Assembly (NCBI GenBank): GCA_003008705.1 | Contig: PDUO01000005.1 | Location: 1,243,997-1,307,996, forward strand | Direction of reading: 5' to 3' | DNA from: Pezicula radicicola | Taxonomy: Eukaryota; Ascomycota; Leotiomycetes; Helotiales; Dermateaceae | Length of the DNA stretch: 64,000 nucleotides | Part shown: in pieces, positions 32,802 through 43,619 of the stretch | Numbering within the stretch: position 1 is the first letter of the stretch | How the letters are laid out: the number at the start of each line of letters is the position of its first letter | Made by a program: the position numbers and the translations under genes | The notes under the pieces: generated by a model | The model's input: the letters and a program-made list of their open reading frames with translations, nothing else | The model's database searches: none | What the model was told of the DNA's origin: nothing

Positions 32802-32906
32802 GCCTTGAAGCCTTGAAGCCTTGAAGCCTAGCTTCCAAGGCGCTGTCGCAAGCGAGCCTCGTCGATGCCACTTGGATGTTGACGCTTGACGCTTGACGCT
32901 TGACGC
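32802..32906. repeat. Two adjacent short minisatellites
   Basis: GCCTTGAA is repeated three times plus GCCT (32802-32829), and TTGACGC four times (32879-32906). They lie about 170-270 bp upstream of the AP-1 mu start, within its probable promoter. Confidence 0.8.
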
Positions 32907-33076
32907 TGCTCCCAAGACGTGGGGTGAAGGCAACCGTAGGTAATATATCCTCACAGCGCATTGCACTCCATTAGCAACTATCCACACGAATGCCCTTACA
33001 CGATTAACGCGACTCTCCTGGCCATTCTGGCATTCCGATTTCCCCAATTCCCTTCACCTTACAATCTTCAGTCATC

Positions 33077-34746
33077 ATGGCATCCGCTGTCTTCTTCCTC
33101 GATTTGAAGGGCAAGGTAGATGTGTCCATTCTCCAAGTGTCTTAACATCTACTAATATGATTCTCTATAGACCCTGCTGGCGCGTAACTATAGAGGAGAC
33201 ATTCCTATGTCCGCCGTAGAGAAATTCCCAATTCTTCTAAGTGAGGCCGAAGAAGAGAGCTCTGCGGTGCCACCATGTTTCTCAGACGAAGGAATAAACG
33301 TACGCAGATATTCTCTACCATGGCAGCAAACATTAGATTTTCTGACACGCTTCCAGTACCTCTATATCAGGCACAACAACTTATATCTCCTGGCTTTAAC
33401 AAAGAGGAACACCAATGCGGCCGAGATACTCCTTTTCCTCCACAAGATCGTCGAGGTCTTTACCGAATACTTCAAGGAGCTTGAGGAAGAATCGATACGA
33501 GATAACTTTGTTATCATCTATGAATTGCTGGACGAAATGATGGACTTTGGGTACCCCCAAACTACCGAATCTAAAATCCTCCAGGAATACATTACTCAGG
33601 AATCCCACAAACTCGAAATCCAAGCACGTCCGCCTATAGCAGTTACAAACGCTGTATCGTGGCGATCAGAAGGAATTCGATACCGCAAAAACGAAGTTTT
33701 TCTCGATGTGGTCGAGTCTCTCAATTTACTCGTCTCCTCAAACGGCAATGTTCTCCGTTCAGAAATTCTAGGTGCCATCAAGATGAAATGTTATCTTTCT
33801 GGTATGCCGGAACTACGATTGGGACTAAATGACAAGGTTATGTTCGAGACAACGGGTCGTGCGACAAGAGGGAAGGCTATCGAGATGGAGGACGTCAGAT
33901 TCCATCAATGTGTGCGTCTTGCGCGGTTCGAAAACGATCGCACAATCTCCTTTATCCCACCTGATGGCGAATTCGAACTCATGTCATACCGTCTCAACAC
34001 ACAAGTGAAGCCCCTGATCTGGGTAGAATGCATCGTGGAGTCGCATTCGGGGAGCAGGATTGAATACATGCTGAAAGCAAAGGCCCAATTTAAACGCCGT
34101 AGCACAGCTAACAATGTCGAAATCACTGTACCAGTACCAGAGGATGCTGATTCGCCAAGATTTCGCACAAATATCGGAAGTGTACATTACGCCCCTGAGA
34201 AGAGTGCTATTGTGTGGAAGATCAAACAATTTGGCGGCAACAAGGAGTTCCTGATGCGAGCTGAACTTGGCTTGCCCAGTGTAAAAGGTGATGATGAAGT
34301 CGGTGGTGGTATGACTGGTGGTTTTGGAGGTAGTATGGGCGGCATGGGAGGGAGCAAAGGTGCAAAGAGGCCCATTAGCGTCAAGTTCGAAATCCCTTAC
34401 TTCACGACAAGTGGTATTCAAGTGCGGTACCTCAAAATCATTGAGCCAAAGGTATGTGATTAACCATTTAATTCTCAGTCTTCGTCTGCATCTGGGATAG
34501 CAAAGACAACCCTCCTAATTCATTGGAAACTCGTGGGCCACCGGTTTATGCCCAATCTACATTTATGGTTCCTCAAAGTTATTTCATTTCTATTGCAGGA
34601 GGAACATGATTTCATGTGTCCCTGTTGAAAGTATCATTCTTGTAGAAACTGACAACATCCTATAGTTACAATATCCTTCTCTGCCTTGGGTACGATATAT
34701 TACCCAATCAGGAGACATTGCTGTCCGATTACCCGACGTAAGCTGA
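33077..34746 (+). CDS. APM1: AP-1 clathrin adaptor complex subunit mu
   Basis: Medium subunit of AP-1, which sorts cargo between the trans-Golgi and endosomes. Exons 33077-33115, 33171-34451 and 34666-34746 give 466 aa. The N-terminus MASAVFFLDLKGK-TLLARNYRGD is the longin-like sigma/mu fold start. The mu-homology domain starts near VSWRSEGIRYRKNEVFLDVVES and ends in WVRYITQSGDIAVRLPD, where the conserved C-terminal beta strands lie. A Gly/Met-rich insert (MTGGFGGSMGGMGG) before KRPISVKFEIPYFT is usual in filamentous fungi. Intron 1 is 55 nt and intron 2 is 214 nt. Fifth-codon-level identity to fungal orthologs is clear by eye, so the call is firm. Confidence 0.95.
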
Positions 34747-35433
34747 AGAGCCAAGTCTTCGACATGACGGGAATTGGAGATGGAAGGTCACTAGTGGTGT
34801 AATGCCAGAAGAGTGGTGGAATAGGGGAGTACAGCACCAACAGGAAAATTTGGCTGTTGTGGAGTTTATTTTGAGGAATGTGATGAATTGGGAGGCTATC
34901 AAGAAAACATGCATTTCAGGCGCTAGCGTACATGGAGTTTTCAGAATTTCAGCTCGCTCACACTGGTTGAGACGCCACGCAAGTTACCATAGCCACCCAA
35001 CGATTTAGAACAAAAGGAACAAAGCATGGAAAATTGTTCTTATATTCATGAGATTCGTTAAGTCATTACAATGAGCTTGACCCCAACCCTAGTCATAGCT
35101 GCAGCTGGGAGAGAAAATAGTCCTTGGTGGCTTGCACTAGTTCACGAGGTAGTCCTCGTGCAAAGCGCAACCTGAGAGAAGCCGCCTAAAAGAAATAACA
35201 CCATGAGATCCCTTGCAAGCTTTCGTATGACGTGTAATTTGGTCACAGACCGGATCCCAAGCTAGATGAAAACGGATATAAGCGGGTATTGTATCGTTGA
35301 AGTTGTGAGTTGAAAACGTATAGTGTCCGTAGACGACCTCGAAACCTTTCCGAGGGAGGGTCGTATGGCACCGAGCCTCATGATGGTTTGGTTGGAGTCG
35401 GTAACTCCTTGCAAGATTCGAATTTATCGCAGT
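34747..35433. other. Intergenic between convergent genes
   Basis: 3' flanks of APM1 (plus) and an unrecognised minus-strand gene. No further feature seen. Confidence 0.4.
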
Positions 35434-36314
35434 CTACCGGAAGACCGCTGCACCCCACTCAAAATCTTCCAAAGATTGCGTGGTTGAGCCCGCAGGGTTC
35501 TCTGGGTCTTTGAACACACTCACAACCACGCCCCGCCTTTCTTGACGCCCAGTGTATAAATTATGAGTTCTCCATTCTCGCCGTCGCCAAGCACGTCGCT
35601 GTAATAACACACGAGAAAGCTCGGTCGGGGGACACGAAAAGGCAACTAAAGCAATGAGTAGTGACAGATTCCCGGCTAGGCCTCCTATCGTTGGTCCGTG
35701 AGGATCGTGACTGCAATATGCTTCTGGTAGAAGTTGGTCAATCCAAGTCGCATTGCGGACAGCGAGATGATCCCTTTCCGCAGCAAAGTCGACATAAGAG
35801 GTATTGGTGTTGCCATGGTGGAATCGAAGAGGTTGCCATCCCCATTCGCTGGCAGCCATGTCTTGGGTTTCGGCATCTCCTGGGGTTGCGAAGAAGTTGT
35901 CAAAGTGGTTGCAATAGAATACTGTTGCTGCTTTATAGTATTCCGGTTGTGCAATGCCTTGAGGGGCTCCAAGCATTCCACTTCCCGACCATCTATAGCC
36001 TTCGGCCCAAGTGACCTCTCCGTCCTGCCATCGATATACATATCCTGGGGTTTGCTCGCGAAAGCCTCGTGCAGTTGCCTGTGGTGGTCGCCAACGACCG
36101 TCTACGTACTGAGGAGTAACACTTCCATCCATTTCGAGATCATCGTTGGGCTTTATTTCATTGACGATGAAAAGGAAGCTTGAGGGAGGCAGCTGTGACG
36201 ATGCCGATTGTTTGGGAGCACCTCTGGACGTTGAGCCTCTGCGCGTGGACTATCGAGATTTGTTACACATAGTTGGCGAACTGGCAAGTAGTTTAACTAA
36301 CTCACCTTTGACAT
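35434..36314 (-). CDS. Uncharacterised protein with one membrane segment
   Basis: A tiny first exon (36314-36306, M-S-K) joins the main exon 36249-35434 in phase to give 274 aa. The start is chosen because the reading frame stays open across the acceptor and yields STRRGSTSRGAPKQ, and the upstream frame has no other ATG. The middle is rich in Trp, Tyr and Gly (RWRPPQATARGF, YVYRWQDGEVTWAEGYRW, ASEWGWQPLRF). A hydrophobic segment lies at about residues 188-211 (LAGNLSLLIALVAF), followed by an Arg-rich cytosolic-type stretch. I do not recognise the family. An alternative start at 36132 would remove 42 residues. Confidence 0.6.
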
Positions 36315-36782
36315 CCTGATGCCTACAAAGCGACATGTGCGAAGAGAGGTATGACTTAATGGCTTGGATCTTTCCTACTAGCAATGTAAGACTGAGAGGA
36401 GAGCAAAATGACTTACAAAAAAGATGTAGCAGATGAGGGGAAGAAGATATGGTCTACTCCATTCCGCCTGAAAGCGGTAACAAGCGGAAGAAACCAGGCC
36501 ATACGCAGAGGACCCTTATGTTCTATTGCAATCGCGTGACAGCAGTGATTGGATTGCGATGGTCAATCCTAGCAGCAGCCTGCAGACTTCGATACACTGC
36601 GGTGTGCTTAGTCTTGGCGGACATAACGAGCTTTGCATTGATAGCTTCATGTTGCCTTATATTATTAGCAAAGAAGCTCGAGTATTCATCTAAACGACAA
36701 TACTAAGTCTGACATAGTAGAGCAAGTCGCAGTAGCGTTGATGGCGGTAGGCTACTCTAAGTTCCCCAGCTCTGGGACCCAG
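36315..36782. other. Intergene, nothing firm
   Basis: A plus-strand open frame at 36449-36706 has a hydrophobic C-terminal half but no family resemblance. I do not call it a gene. Confidence 0.35.
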
Positions 36783-37463
36783 TCATACGTGCTTCCAGCT
36801 TTCTAATATGGCAGAGAATGAATGACCGTTGATGGCTGCTGCCACGGCAATTACTTGCTCGGATGGATACTGAGAGAAGGTTTTGCTGAGATCCCCACAG
36901 AAATCGGAGAAGTGAGCCACCCTGACCAATGGAGTTTGGATTGCAGGCCGGGTTATTGGGGGAGTTAGGAAAGTGTCGCCTTCGCGTCTCGGACAAATAT
37001 AGCGCATGCCATTGCAATAATCAAGGATGCGGCGTTGTCTGGCTGCTGTTCAACACCCACATTAGAAATTTGTCGGGCCGACGGTCTTTTGAGGTGTGAG
37101 GGCCAGACCTGAACGGCCTAGGCTTTTCCAAGTGAAACGAAAACAGAAATGTCGTACAGGAATCTCAAATAAGACAAGGGCTCCTATACGGAAGTTATAG
37201 CTCACATGGCTAGGCGCTGAGATCCCGAGCTTGCAGAAGAAAGTGCTAGTCGAGGGGGGGATCGGGTATGGTGACTTAGAAGGACATTGGATACCGACAG
37301 CATTTGTCCAGATAATGGTTGGCTCAGGTGGCTGTCGATCTGTGGCGTTGTCTGCTTTGGGAAGTGACACTTCACCAAAGGCGTCTGGGAAGCAAATTTG
37401 TGCCGTGATCTGCAAATAGTAAATGGCAAATGGTATGAGGCTTATGTAGTTGCGGCTCAACAT
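36783..37463 (-). CDS. Possible secreted protein, model uncertain
   Basis: The minus strand from 37463 opens MLSRNYISLIPFAIYYLQITA, a signal-peptide-like start, followed by a Pro/Thr-rich stretch with Cys (WTNAVGIQCPSKSP, TFFCKLG). Downstream in another frame is a second protein-like block, RILDYCNGMRYICPRREGD ... FSDFCGDLSKTFSQYPSEQ, ending near 36783 beside a GTATGA donor. The two may be exons of one gene, with splice sites near 37200 and 37040, and a further exon may follow. I could not fix the junctions. Function unknown. It could instead be two unrelated chance frames. Confidence 0.35.
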
Positions 37464-39733
37464 TGTGAAGATAGGAGCCGATGGCTATAATTTGACCGTT
37501 CCCACCCGAAATATGGGATGGAATCTAGGTGAGGTGTGCCAGCTAAAGAATTCGACGGGGCTCCATCAGCAAGCAGGGTTCTTCGGGGTGGGCAGAGCAC
37601 TGGCGAATCATTAGCGACCATAACAATTGTGAGGACCAAGGATGGGATAAGACAATTCAGGCAGGAAGGACAAATGAAATAGCGCTCACTGCTATTAGGT
37701 CGTTAGTTATGAGGTTGCTGGATCAGGGGAGGTCCGATTCCAAGGTGGGCGCTCTCTTCTTATAATGTCTCTTGGACAGCAGCAGCAGCCTATCCTCGGT
37801 CAGCTGCCACTTGCATGAGAAGTCCCGAATTCTCTCACTCAAGCCGGGCGTTGAGGCCTGCTGGCGATCTTTTCTTTGCCCTGTCTTGGTTGCCTTATTC
37901 TGAACTACTATTGTACTTCCTCGCTCCCATCGAGTACGAGCTTCCAAAAGTCTTTAGCCAATAGTAAGCGCAACGTAAGACAATTGTTTATTAGATTACG
38001 CATAGGTACTGCAGAGATTTGCTGCAAGTGACAGCATATGGAAGGTCTCAATTGTTTCTCAGGCCATCGAGAAGTCAAAAGAGTGCGCAAAATTGCGAAC
38101 CATTCCTAATGACCAGTCAACTTTGACCTCAAGGGTACTCCGGGCCGCTGCAGCTTATCATAATACTTTGAGTAATACGACCCTGGCTCAAATACCCTCG
38201 ACCATGTCGCTGGTTTACGAGCACAGGTTTACGTATCATCATAGGGCAGTAAACCCGGAGGTCTCACCGACTTGACCAAGATCTTTAAGAGGGATCATAA
38301 GAAAACTCCATCTTGGGCTGCAGCAACGCAGCACAGAACAGCTGGATTTTAGATAATGCGCTGGCTCCCAACACATCTAGCCACTTACAGCAAAGGGCCA
38401 AGTACTTTTCAGGACTAGAGCCAAAAAGACTCTTCTATAGGTGTAAGCCAGCTCTTTGAAGTTTGTCTTCTAGAATCAACTATATGAATAGAAGTAGCCA
38501 AAATTGATATTACCACCTTAGGCATTAGAAAGAACCCGATGGGCTCTAAACGTCTCTGGCGAGCATTAGAGATAGGCAGAAGATGTTGCTGACACCGCTC
38601 GAAGATGGTCTTGGAAGGATATCGTATGCTACGGTTGGATTAAGTCGGAGATGAAATCCTCAACGAAAAACGTATGGAGCCGACAATGCCTGCAGGTTTG
38701 AGGAGGAAGCGTGATAACACTGCGGCAAGGCTCTTTGGGATTTGAAGATTGGCAAATTCTTATTCGTGGAGGGCTAGCTTCATTTGCTCCTCTTGGGGTG
38801 TACAGGAGTGCCTAGATAGCCTGGCTGGGGTCGATCACATCAGCCTGCTGTTGTATCTTCATTCTTGTCCATTCTGATGAACTTGCAGGGAATATAGTTC
38901 TAATCCGTGAAATGTCTAGTACTAAATTAGTAACTGTTGAAATAGTATGGAAAGCTTACCACCTTCACAAGTATTACAACAAGGAGCGAAGGACGTCATA
39001 GAGTGCCACCAGCACAACAACGGTTGTAAGGAGTATGGATTGTTTCAAGACAGAGGAGCTGGAGCAATATTGTTGAAACTTGCTGTAGTATTTACACCGG
39101 AGCTTAGGTAGTGATGGAGAAGAAATATTTGTGTTTGATGAAGTCTGAAGAAAGTTTGAAGACCCAGACTCGCCAGGCAATGGATCCGAGCAGAAGCGAA
39201 AGTTGTATGATGTGATTGGCTAAGGCCACTGCTAAGCACGCTAGTAAAACAAGGAACAGAAGATGGGTACTTCGTGTAAGCTTCACATGTCTCCGAGAGC
39301 AGTGCTCATACTTGCAGACTTTTGGAAGGAAACTAGAGTCTTGTTCAAATTGTCTTGATTCTCCCCCTTTTCTCTACTTGTTTAGCCGAGCAAGAGAAGC
39401 ATCTTTGGCATAGGTAGGCAGTGTATTGAAGGTTTAGCCAGTACCCTTTTGAATTCATTCTATAGGCAACCTAAGGTATTCTATCAGAACCCAGGTATGA
39501 TAACGCAAGATCGAGCTGCGAAACCAATATCAGAATTTCGAAGTTTGGGTTGTAGTCCCTCCATTGAAACGTTCACATCCCGAGGGCTTTGAAATAGGGG
39601 GGTCCAGCAGATTAGGCTAAATCTCGGCAGAATACGATAAGAACTATCTGGGAATTTTCAGAGCCACCAACCCACCTCATTCTTAAGCAGTCTTTTCCAA
39701 CACGACCACAGGGGAACTCAGCAAGACGCAAAC
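37464..39733. other. Gene-poor region
   Basis: No gene with family support. A minus-strand frame at 39286-39104 opens with a hydrophobic leader (MKLTRSTHLLFLVLLACLAVALA) and could be a very small secreted peptide, but nothing after the leader looks protein-like. The rest shows no recognisable repeat. Confidence 0.4.
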
Positions 39734-41062
39734 ATGGCGACAAACACAGCGAAGCCAGTGCACAGTCTTGTACTTGACGCTGGTCCCATAATCAAGAACG
39801 AACCATCCGTCTCGACACTCCTCGGCCAGGCCGAAAAGCTCTTCACCATCCCCGCAGTCATTGAAGAAATTCGCGATGCTGTCACAAAATCTCGAGTGGA
39901 AACAACGCTTTTGCCATTCTTGACTTTGCGATCTCCGAAACCGGCTAGTATCAAGGTCATTACAGATTTTGCGCGGAGGACTGGTGATTTGGAGGTGCTG
40001 AGCAAACCTGATATCCATTTGATGGCCTTGGCCTACGAACTCGAATGCGAACGAAACAACGGGGACTGGCGGCTGCGCAGCATGCCAGGGCAAAAGAGAC
40101 TAAATGGCGCTCCACCCACAGCGGCTGCCGATGGAGTAGTAGTGCCTGCAGATAAAGAAACCGTGGCTTCAAAGCAAATAGAGAGCGCACCAGTTATTGA
40201 GACAAGAGGGGCGTGGGGAACAGCCATACCAACGGCAGTTGAGCTAGAAGCCGAAGAATCAAACCACGTCTTAGGTATTGAAGAAAATTTACAGAATACA
40301 CATCTATCAGCCACCAGCGAAACAGAAAAAGTAGCGGAGCACAAAACAAATGAGGAAGAGAAAGCAGAGAGGGAGCCCACAATGGAGACTGACAATACAG
40401 TTGAAGAGGTTGAGGATTCCGAATCTGATGGAGAAGGGTGGATCGCACCATCGAACCTGAAGAAACATCAAGAGAAAGATGCCAATGGATCTGTACAACC
40501 ACAAGAGGAAATAAAGGTCATGCAGGTCGCATGCATTACCTCCGATTTTGCTATGCAAAACGTTCTTCTCCGTATGAATTTGAACCTCCTGTCACCAAAT
40601 CTTCAACGGATCCGCCAACTGAAAAGCTGGGTTTTGCGATGTCATGCCTGTTTTAATATTGAGAAGGATATGGCAAAGCAATTCTGCGGACGATGTGGTA
40701 AACCTACTTTACTTCGCACATCGTGCTCTACGGATAAAGATGGCAATTTCAAGGTTCATTTAAAGAAGAACATGCAATACAATACCCGTGGAAATGTTTA
40801 CAGCATCCCCAAGCCTGTCGCTGGCTCCTCCAATGGAAAGCTTGTATCTGGAGGAGGCAAGGGAGGTTGGGGTCAAGGATTAATATTGGCTGAAGATCAG
40901 AAAGAGTATGTAGCTGCTATGACTGGAGCAAGGAGAAAGAAGGAGAAGGATCTTATGGATGAGGACTATCTTCCTAGCATCTTAACAGGTGATAGAGGAA
41001 GAGCAGGTGGGAGACCAAAGATTGGAGCTGGCAAGAACGTGAATTCGAGAAAGAGGAAATAA
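39734..41062 (+). CDS. NOB1: NOB1, 20S pre-rRNA D-site endonuclease
   Basis: Cleaves site D of 20S pre-rRNA to make the 3' end of 18S rRNA during late 40S assembly. A single exon of 442 aa. The PIN nuclease domain starts with HSLVLDAGPIIKN (catalytic Asp15), then FTIPAVIEEIRD (Glu44/45 region), GDLEVLSKPDIHLMALAYEL (Asp85 and Asp93), and resumes after the acidic insert with CITSDFAMQNVLLRMNL at about 267-283. The zinc ribbon uses Cys303, Cys306, Cys318 and Cys321 (CHAC ... CGRC). The basic C-terminus (RRKKEKD, NSRKRK) fits a nucleolar/pre-ribosome protein. The acidic, low-complexity insert between the PIN halves is a usual Nob1 feature. Confidence 0.97.
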   Translation: MATNTAKPVHSLVLDAGPIIKNEPSVSTLLGQAEKLFTIPAVIEEIRDAVTKSRVETTLLPFLTLRSPKPASIKVITDFARRTGDLEVLSKPDIHLMALAYELECERNNGDWRLRSMPGQKRLNGAPPTAAADGVVVPADKETVASKQIESAPVIETRGAWGTAIPTAVELEAEESNHVLGIEENLQNTHLSATSETEKVAEHKTNEEEKAEREPTMETDNTVEEVEDSESDGEGWIAPSNLKKHQEKDANGSVQPQEEIKVMQVACITSDFAMQNVLLRMNLNLLSPNLQRIRQLKSWVLRCHACFNIEKDMAKQFCGRCGKPTLLRTSCSTDKDGNFKVHLKKNMQYNTRGNVYSIPKPVAGSSNGKLVSGGGKGGWGQGLILAEDQKEYVAAMTGARRKKEKDLMDEDYLPSILTGDRGRAGGRPKIGAGKNVNSRKRK

Positions 41063-41448
41063 GTGAGCAAAGTAGTTGTAAAAGGAGATCTGACACGGCA
41101 AGGCATATTTTGGCGTTAAAAATGATGGGCCTCACATAAGAGCGCAGGCGTCTGGCTTGAGCAAGTTAGAAAGGTAGAACTTTGCAATTCATTGTTGAAT
41201 TTTTGACTCCATTCCCTCAGCCCAAAGTGAAAGCAAAGCCAATAATTTCGCCCTGGACGCCGGTACTCCTTTACAATTATCCAGCCAGATCAGATCGCAC
41301 ACCATATCCAGCCCGGACGACTTCGTTCATTTTCCTCCCCAACATTTCGCACGACTGCACCTTGCCACTTCTTCCGCTGATCTACTGTCCCAAAACTTTA
41401 AGATCCTCTGCAAAAGCGCAAATTAGCATCCACTTTCAGCCACCAGTC
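41063..41448. other. Tail-to-tail spacer, NOB1 and NOP10
   Basis: 386 bp between two converging stops. Probably holds both poly(A) sites. No other signal. Confidence 0.4.
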
Positions 41449-41643
41449 TCAGCCCATGGACCACTTACTCTGCTGAGTCAAAAGCAATCCATATCTCTTC
41501 TTCAATGTAACACGATGTCTCGAGTATTTATCATCGGGCGAGAATCGTGCGGGGTGTGCAGACTTAGTAACTTCTCCACTGACGACTTTCTTCAAGGTGT
41601 AAATGCGCTTCCCATTGGGATCGAGGGTGTACATAAGATGCAT
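41449..41643 (-). CDS. NOP10: NOP10, H/ACA snoRNP subunit
   Basis: Small core protein of H/ACA ribonucleoproteins that guide rRNA pseudouridylation, also found in telomerase of other lineages. A single exon of 64 aa, the normal size. The sequence is nearly identical in plan to the yeast protein: [19 protein letters not shown], then [19 protein letters not shown] and TLKKRYGLL. The unusual start MHLMYTL is the family's own N-terminus, so 41643 is secure. The short tail after GLLLTQQ is variable. It is convergent with NOB1, another ribosome-maturation gene. Confidence 0.96.
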   Translation of the reverse strand: MHLMYTLDPNGKRIYTLKKVVSGEVTKSAHPARFSPDDKYSRHRVTLKKRYGLLLTQQSKWSMG

Positions 41644-42184
41644 GGCGGGTAATTATGAAGCTTACAGACTGTCAGTCAAGTTACATGAAGTGGTTGGCAG
41701 TCGTCACTACTTGGAGCGTACCTTTTATGGTGAGTTGTGAAGGAATGAATTGGCGGTGGAAATTTGTCGTGAGCTTCGAATTGGTACCGATAAATTTCTT
41801 TGGAGGTTTTGCGACTTCTAGAGCTACACAGCGCTAGTCTTAGTTTGGATTAGCTGGAATCTATCCTTTTTAGTCACGTGGTAGCTATGCTTGGCACGCA
41901 GCCTCACCTCATGCTGTCTCCCTTTTCAATTTGATATTCACTTCAAGATATCACAGGAATCTTCTTCGTTGATTTGAATCAGAGTCAAAATACAACCACG
42001 GTTTGCACGATTGTTTCGTAGCCCACCTATTATTCCAGTTTCTTGCCTTGGACCTTGCCGCACCAGGCTGCCTGGCTGACCTCTCACCATCTAACTCTTC
42101 AATATTTCTACATTCATCCCTTCATCTACAGTTCAACATCCCCCATTCTTTCTTCTCACCTCAAAATCTGCTCCTGTCTGCACA
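41644..42184. other. Intergenic, two diverging promoters
   Basis: Contains the 5' side of NOP10 (minus) and of the F-box-like gene (plus). The 150 bp before 42185 are CT-rich, typical of fungal promoters. Confidence 0.4.
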
Positions 42185-43619
42185 ATGACGGCCGACAGTG
42201 CAGCAAAGGCATATGCCGCAAATTCTCCTAAAGAAGCCAATGACGAATCCCCTCTGCTGAACCTCCCAGTGGAGCTTTTGATCAAGCTTCCAGATTATTT
42301 GCACGACATTGAAGATTTCATGAATGTCTCGTCGAGCTGTCGCACATTGTCGGTATCCTTTCCCCTCAAGTTCACCACAGGCTTACTCACACGATTTCTC
42401 CAAGGTATAATCTCTATTCAACAACCTCACCTAACTTAATCTTCCAGCTTGCAGCTGCAGCTTCCCGAGTCTTCTTCAGACCAAGTCCCCATTTGCTAAT
42501 CGCGGCTGTTGCTCGCCAGGTATGTCTAAGGTCGCTTCTTCATTTTCGACTTCTAATTCTGACTCTATATTAGGTGGGAGAGTGGGCTTTACAAAGTAGA
42601 TGAACCTCTGCTACAGGCATACCACTACATCCAAGTAGCTGATGATGTGTCCAGATCCTGATAACCGCACTGCTTTTCACGACTCGTTCAAGACAGAAGG
42701 GATTGAAGGCCTCTTCAAGCTATGCCTAAAAGTTGGTCGACTTTCAATGCCACAAATCCGCGATCTTTACGAATTTAAGCTGTCAGTCCTGAATCCACTC
42801 ACAGAGCAACTTTCGCGTGAATGTGGGCCATTGAGCACCGAGGCTCTTCCCCGAGCGGAAGCTCCTAACGAGGAGTACTGTAAGCAATATATTTATTTGT
42901 TCTCATGCCCTTGAAACACTGTTTCACGACTCCGGGAGCATATCTCAAGGCTCTTACTCTTGCTTCCCGAGCAAGTCATAGTATTAATTTGTTGAAGGGA
43001 CCATATGCGAAGACCCGGATATTAGTCTACTTCAAGTGGCAATCTTTGGCGATCTCTTTGCTAGTAGCATAAAGGCCGTGTATAATCCACAAGTGGTAAA
43101 ACCATTATCGCCTCGCATTCGACGGGATTTCTGGGCCCACTGCTGTCCAGATATTAATTGCCCGGAATCACCAAAAGGAGGCGATAATGGTGAGCCTTGT
43201 AATCTAGAAATGCTCTCTATGCACACCATGCGTAAGTCAAATTCGTCGAATGAGTCTTTCTAAGCTAACAATTTGTGGTGATTTCTGATTTTTGGCGTCA
43301 AGGGTGGCAAGATGTGTACGAGGAATTTGATGACCCATTCCCTTTCCACGGAAATCCTGATCCTGCCATTGAGTTCGAGGAAGAAATGAAGATCAACATC
43401 TGGGAACAAACTGTCAAAGGTCAGGGACTTGAAGGGCTTCGGCTTCTGCGTCCTGGTGGAGTGGAGATGTTTCGACCGATGCTTGAGGATGCTAGAGAGA
43501 AGATCTTGGCCATGGATGTTGGAAAGTTGGGAGATATTGAAGATAGAGAAAGTGAACATACATGGTCTGTTCGGGTTTCTGTGGTGTCTGATGTCTATGT
43601 CTGCATAGGATGGGCTTAG
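42185..43619 (+). CDS. F-box-like protein, uncharacterised
   Basis: Six exons: 42185-42404, 42455-42519, 42574-42595, 42655-42879, 42998-43231 and 43303-43619, which join in phase to 360 aa. An N-terminal F-box-like motif is visible (LLNLPVELLIKLPDYLHDIEDFMNVSSSCRTL). It is followed by ASRVFFRPSPHLL, ARQVGEWALQ, GIEGLFKLCL and EEYW-TICEDPDISLLQVAIFGDLF, a layout I recall from a large family of fungal F-box proteins of unknown role. Such proteins usually bring substrates to SCF ubiquitin ligases. Exon 3 is only 22 nt, and two acceptors end in AAG; these are the weakest parts of the model. The C-terminus could contain one more intron. Confidence 0.72.

Larger units (their letters stand above)
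31634..33076. other. Intergene with simple repeats
   Basis: Promoter side of both neighbours. Holds a TCG-rich microsatellite (31945-31981), a TA-rich run near 32480, and two minisatellites (32802-32829 and 32879-32906). No gene recognised. Confidence 0.5.

Noticed and set aside
39104..39286. Tiny secreted peptide with a strong leader
   Set aside because: Nothing after the leader looks protein-like and no splice sites join it to the neighbouring frames.
41182..41652. Long plus-strand ORF (156 codons)
   Set aside because: It overlaps the conserved NOP10 gene on the other strand and has no family features.
42574..42654. Premature stop in the F-box-like gene suggesting a pseudogene
   Set aside because: A 59-nt intron (42596-42654) removes the stop and keeps the frame, giving EWALQ-NPDNRTAF.
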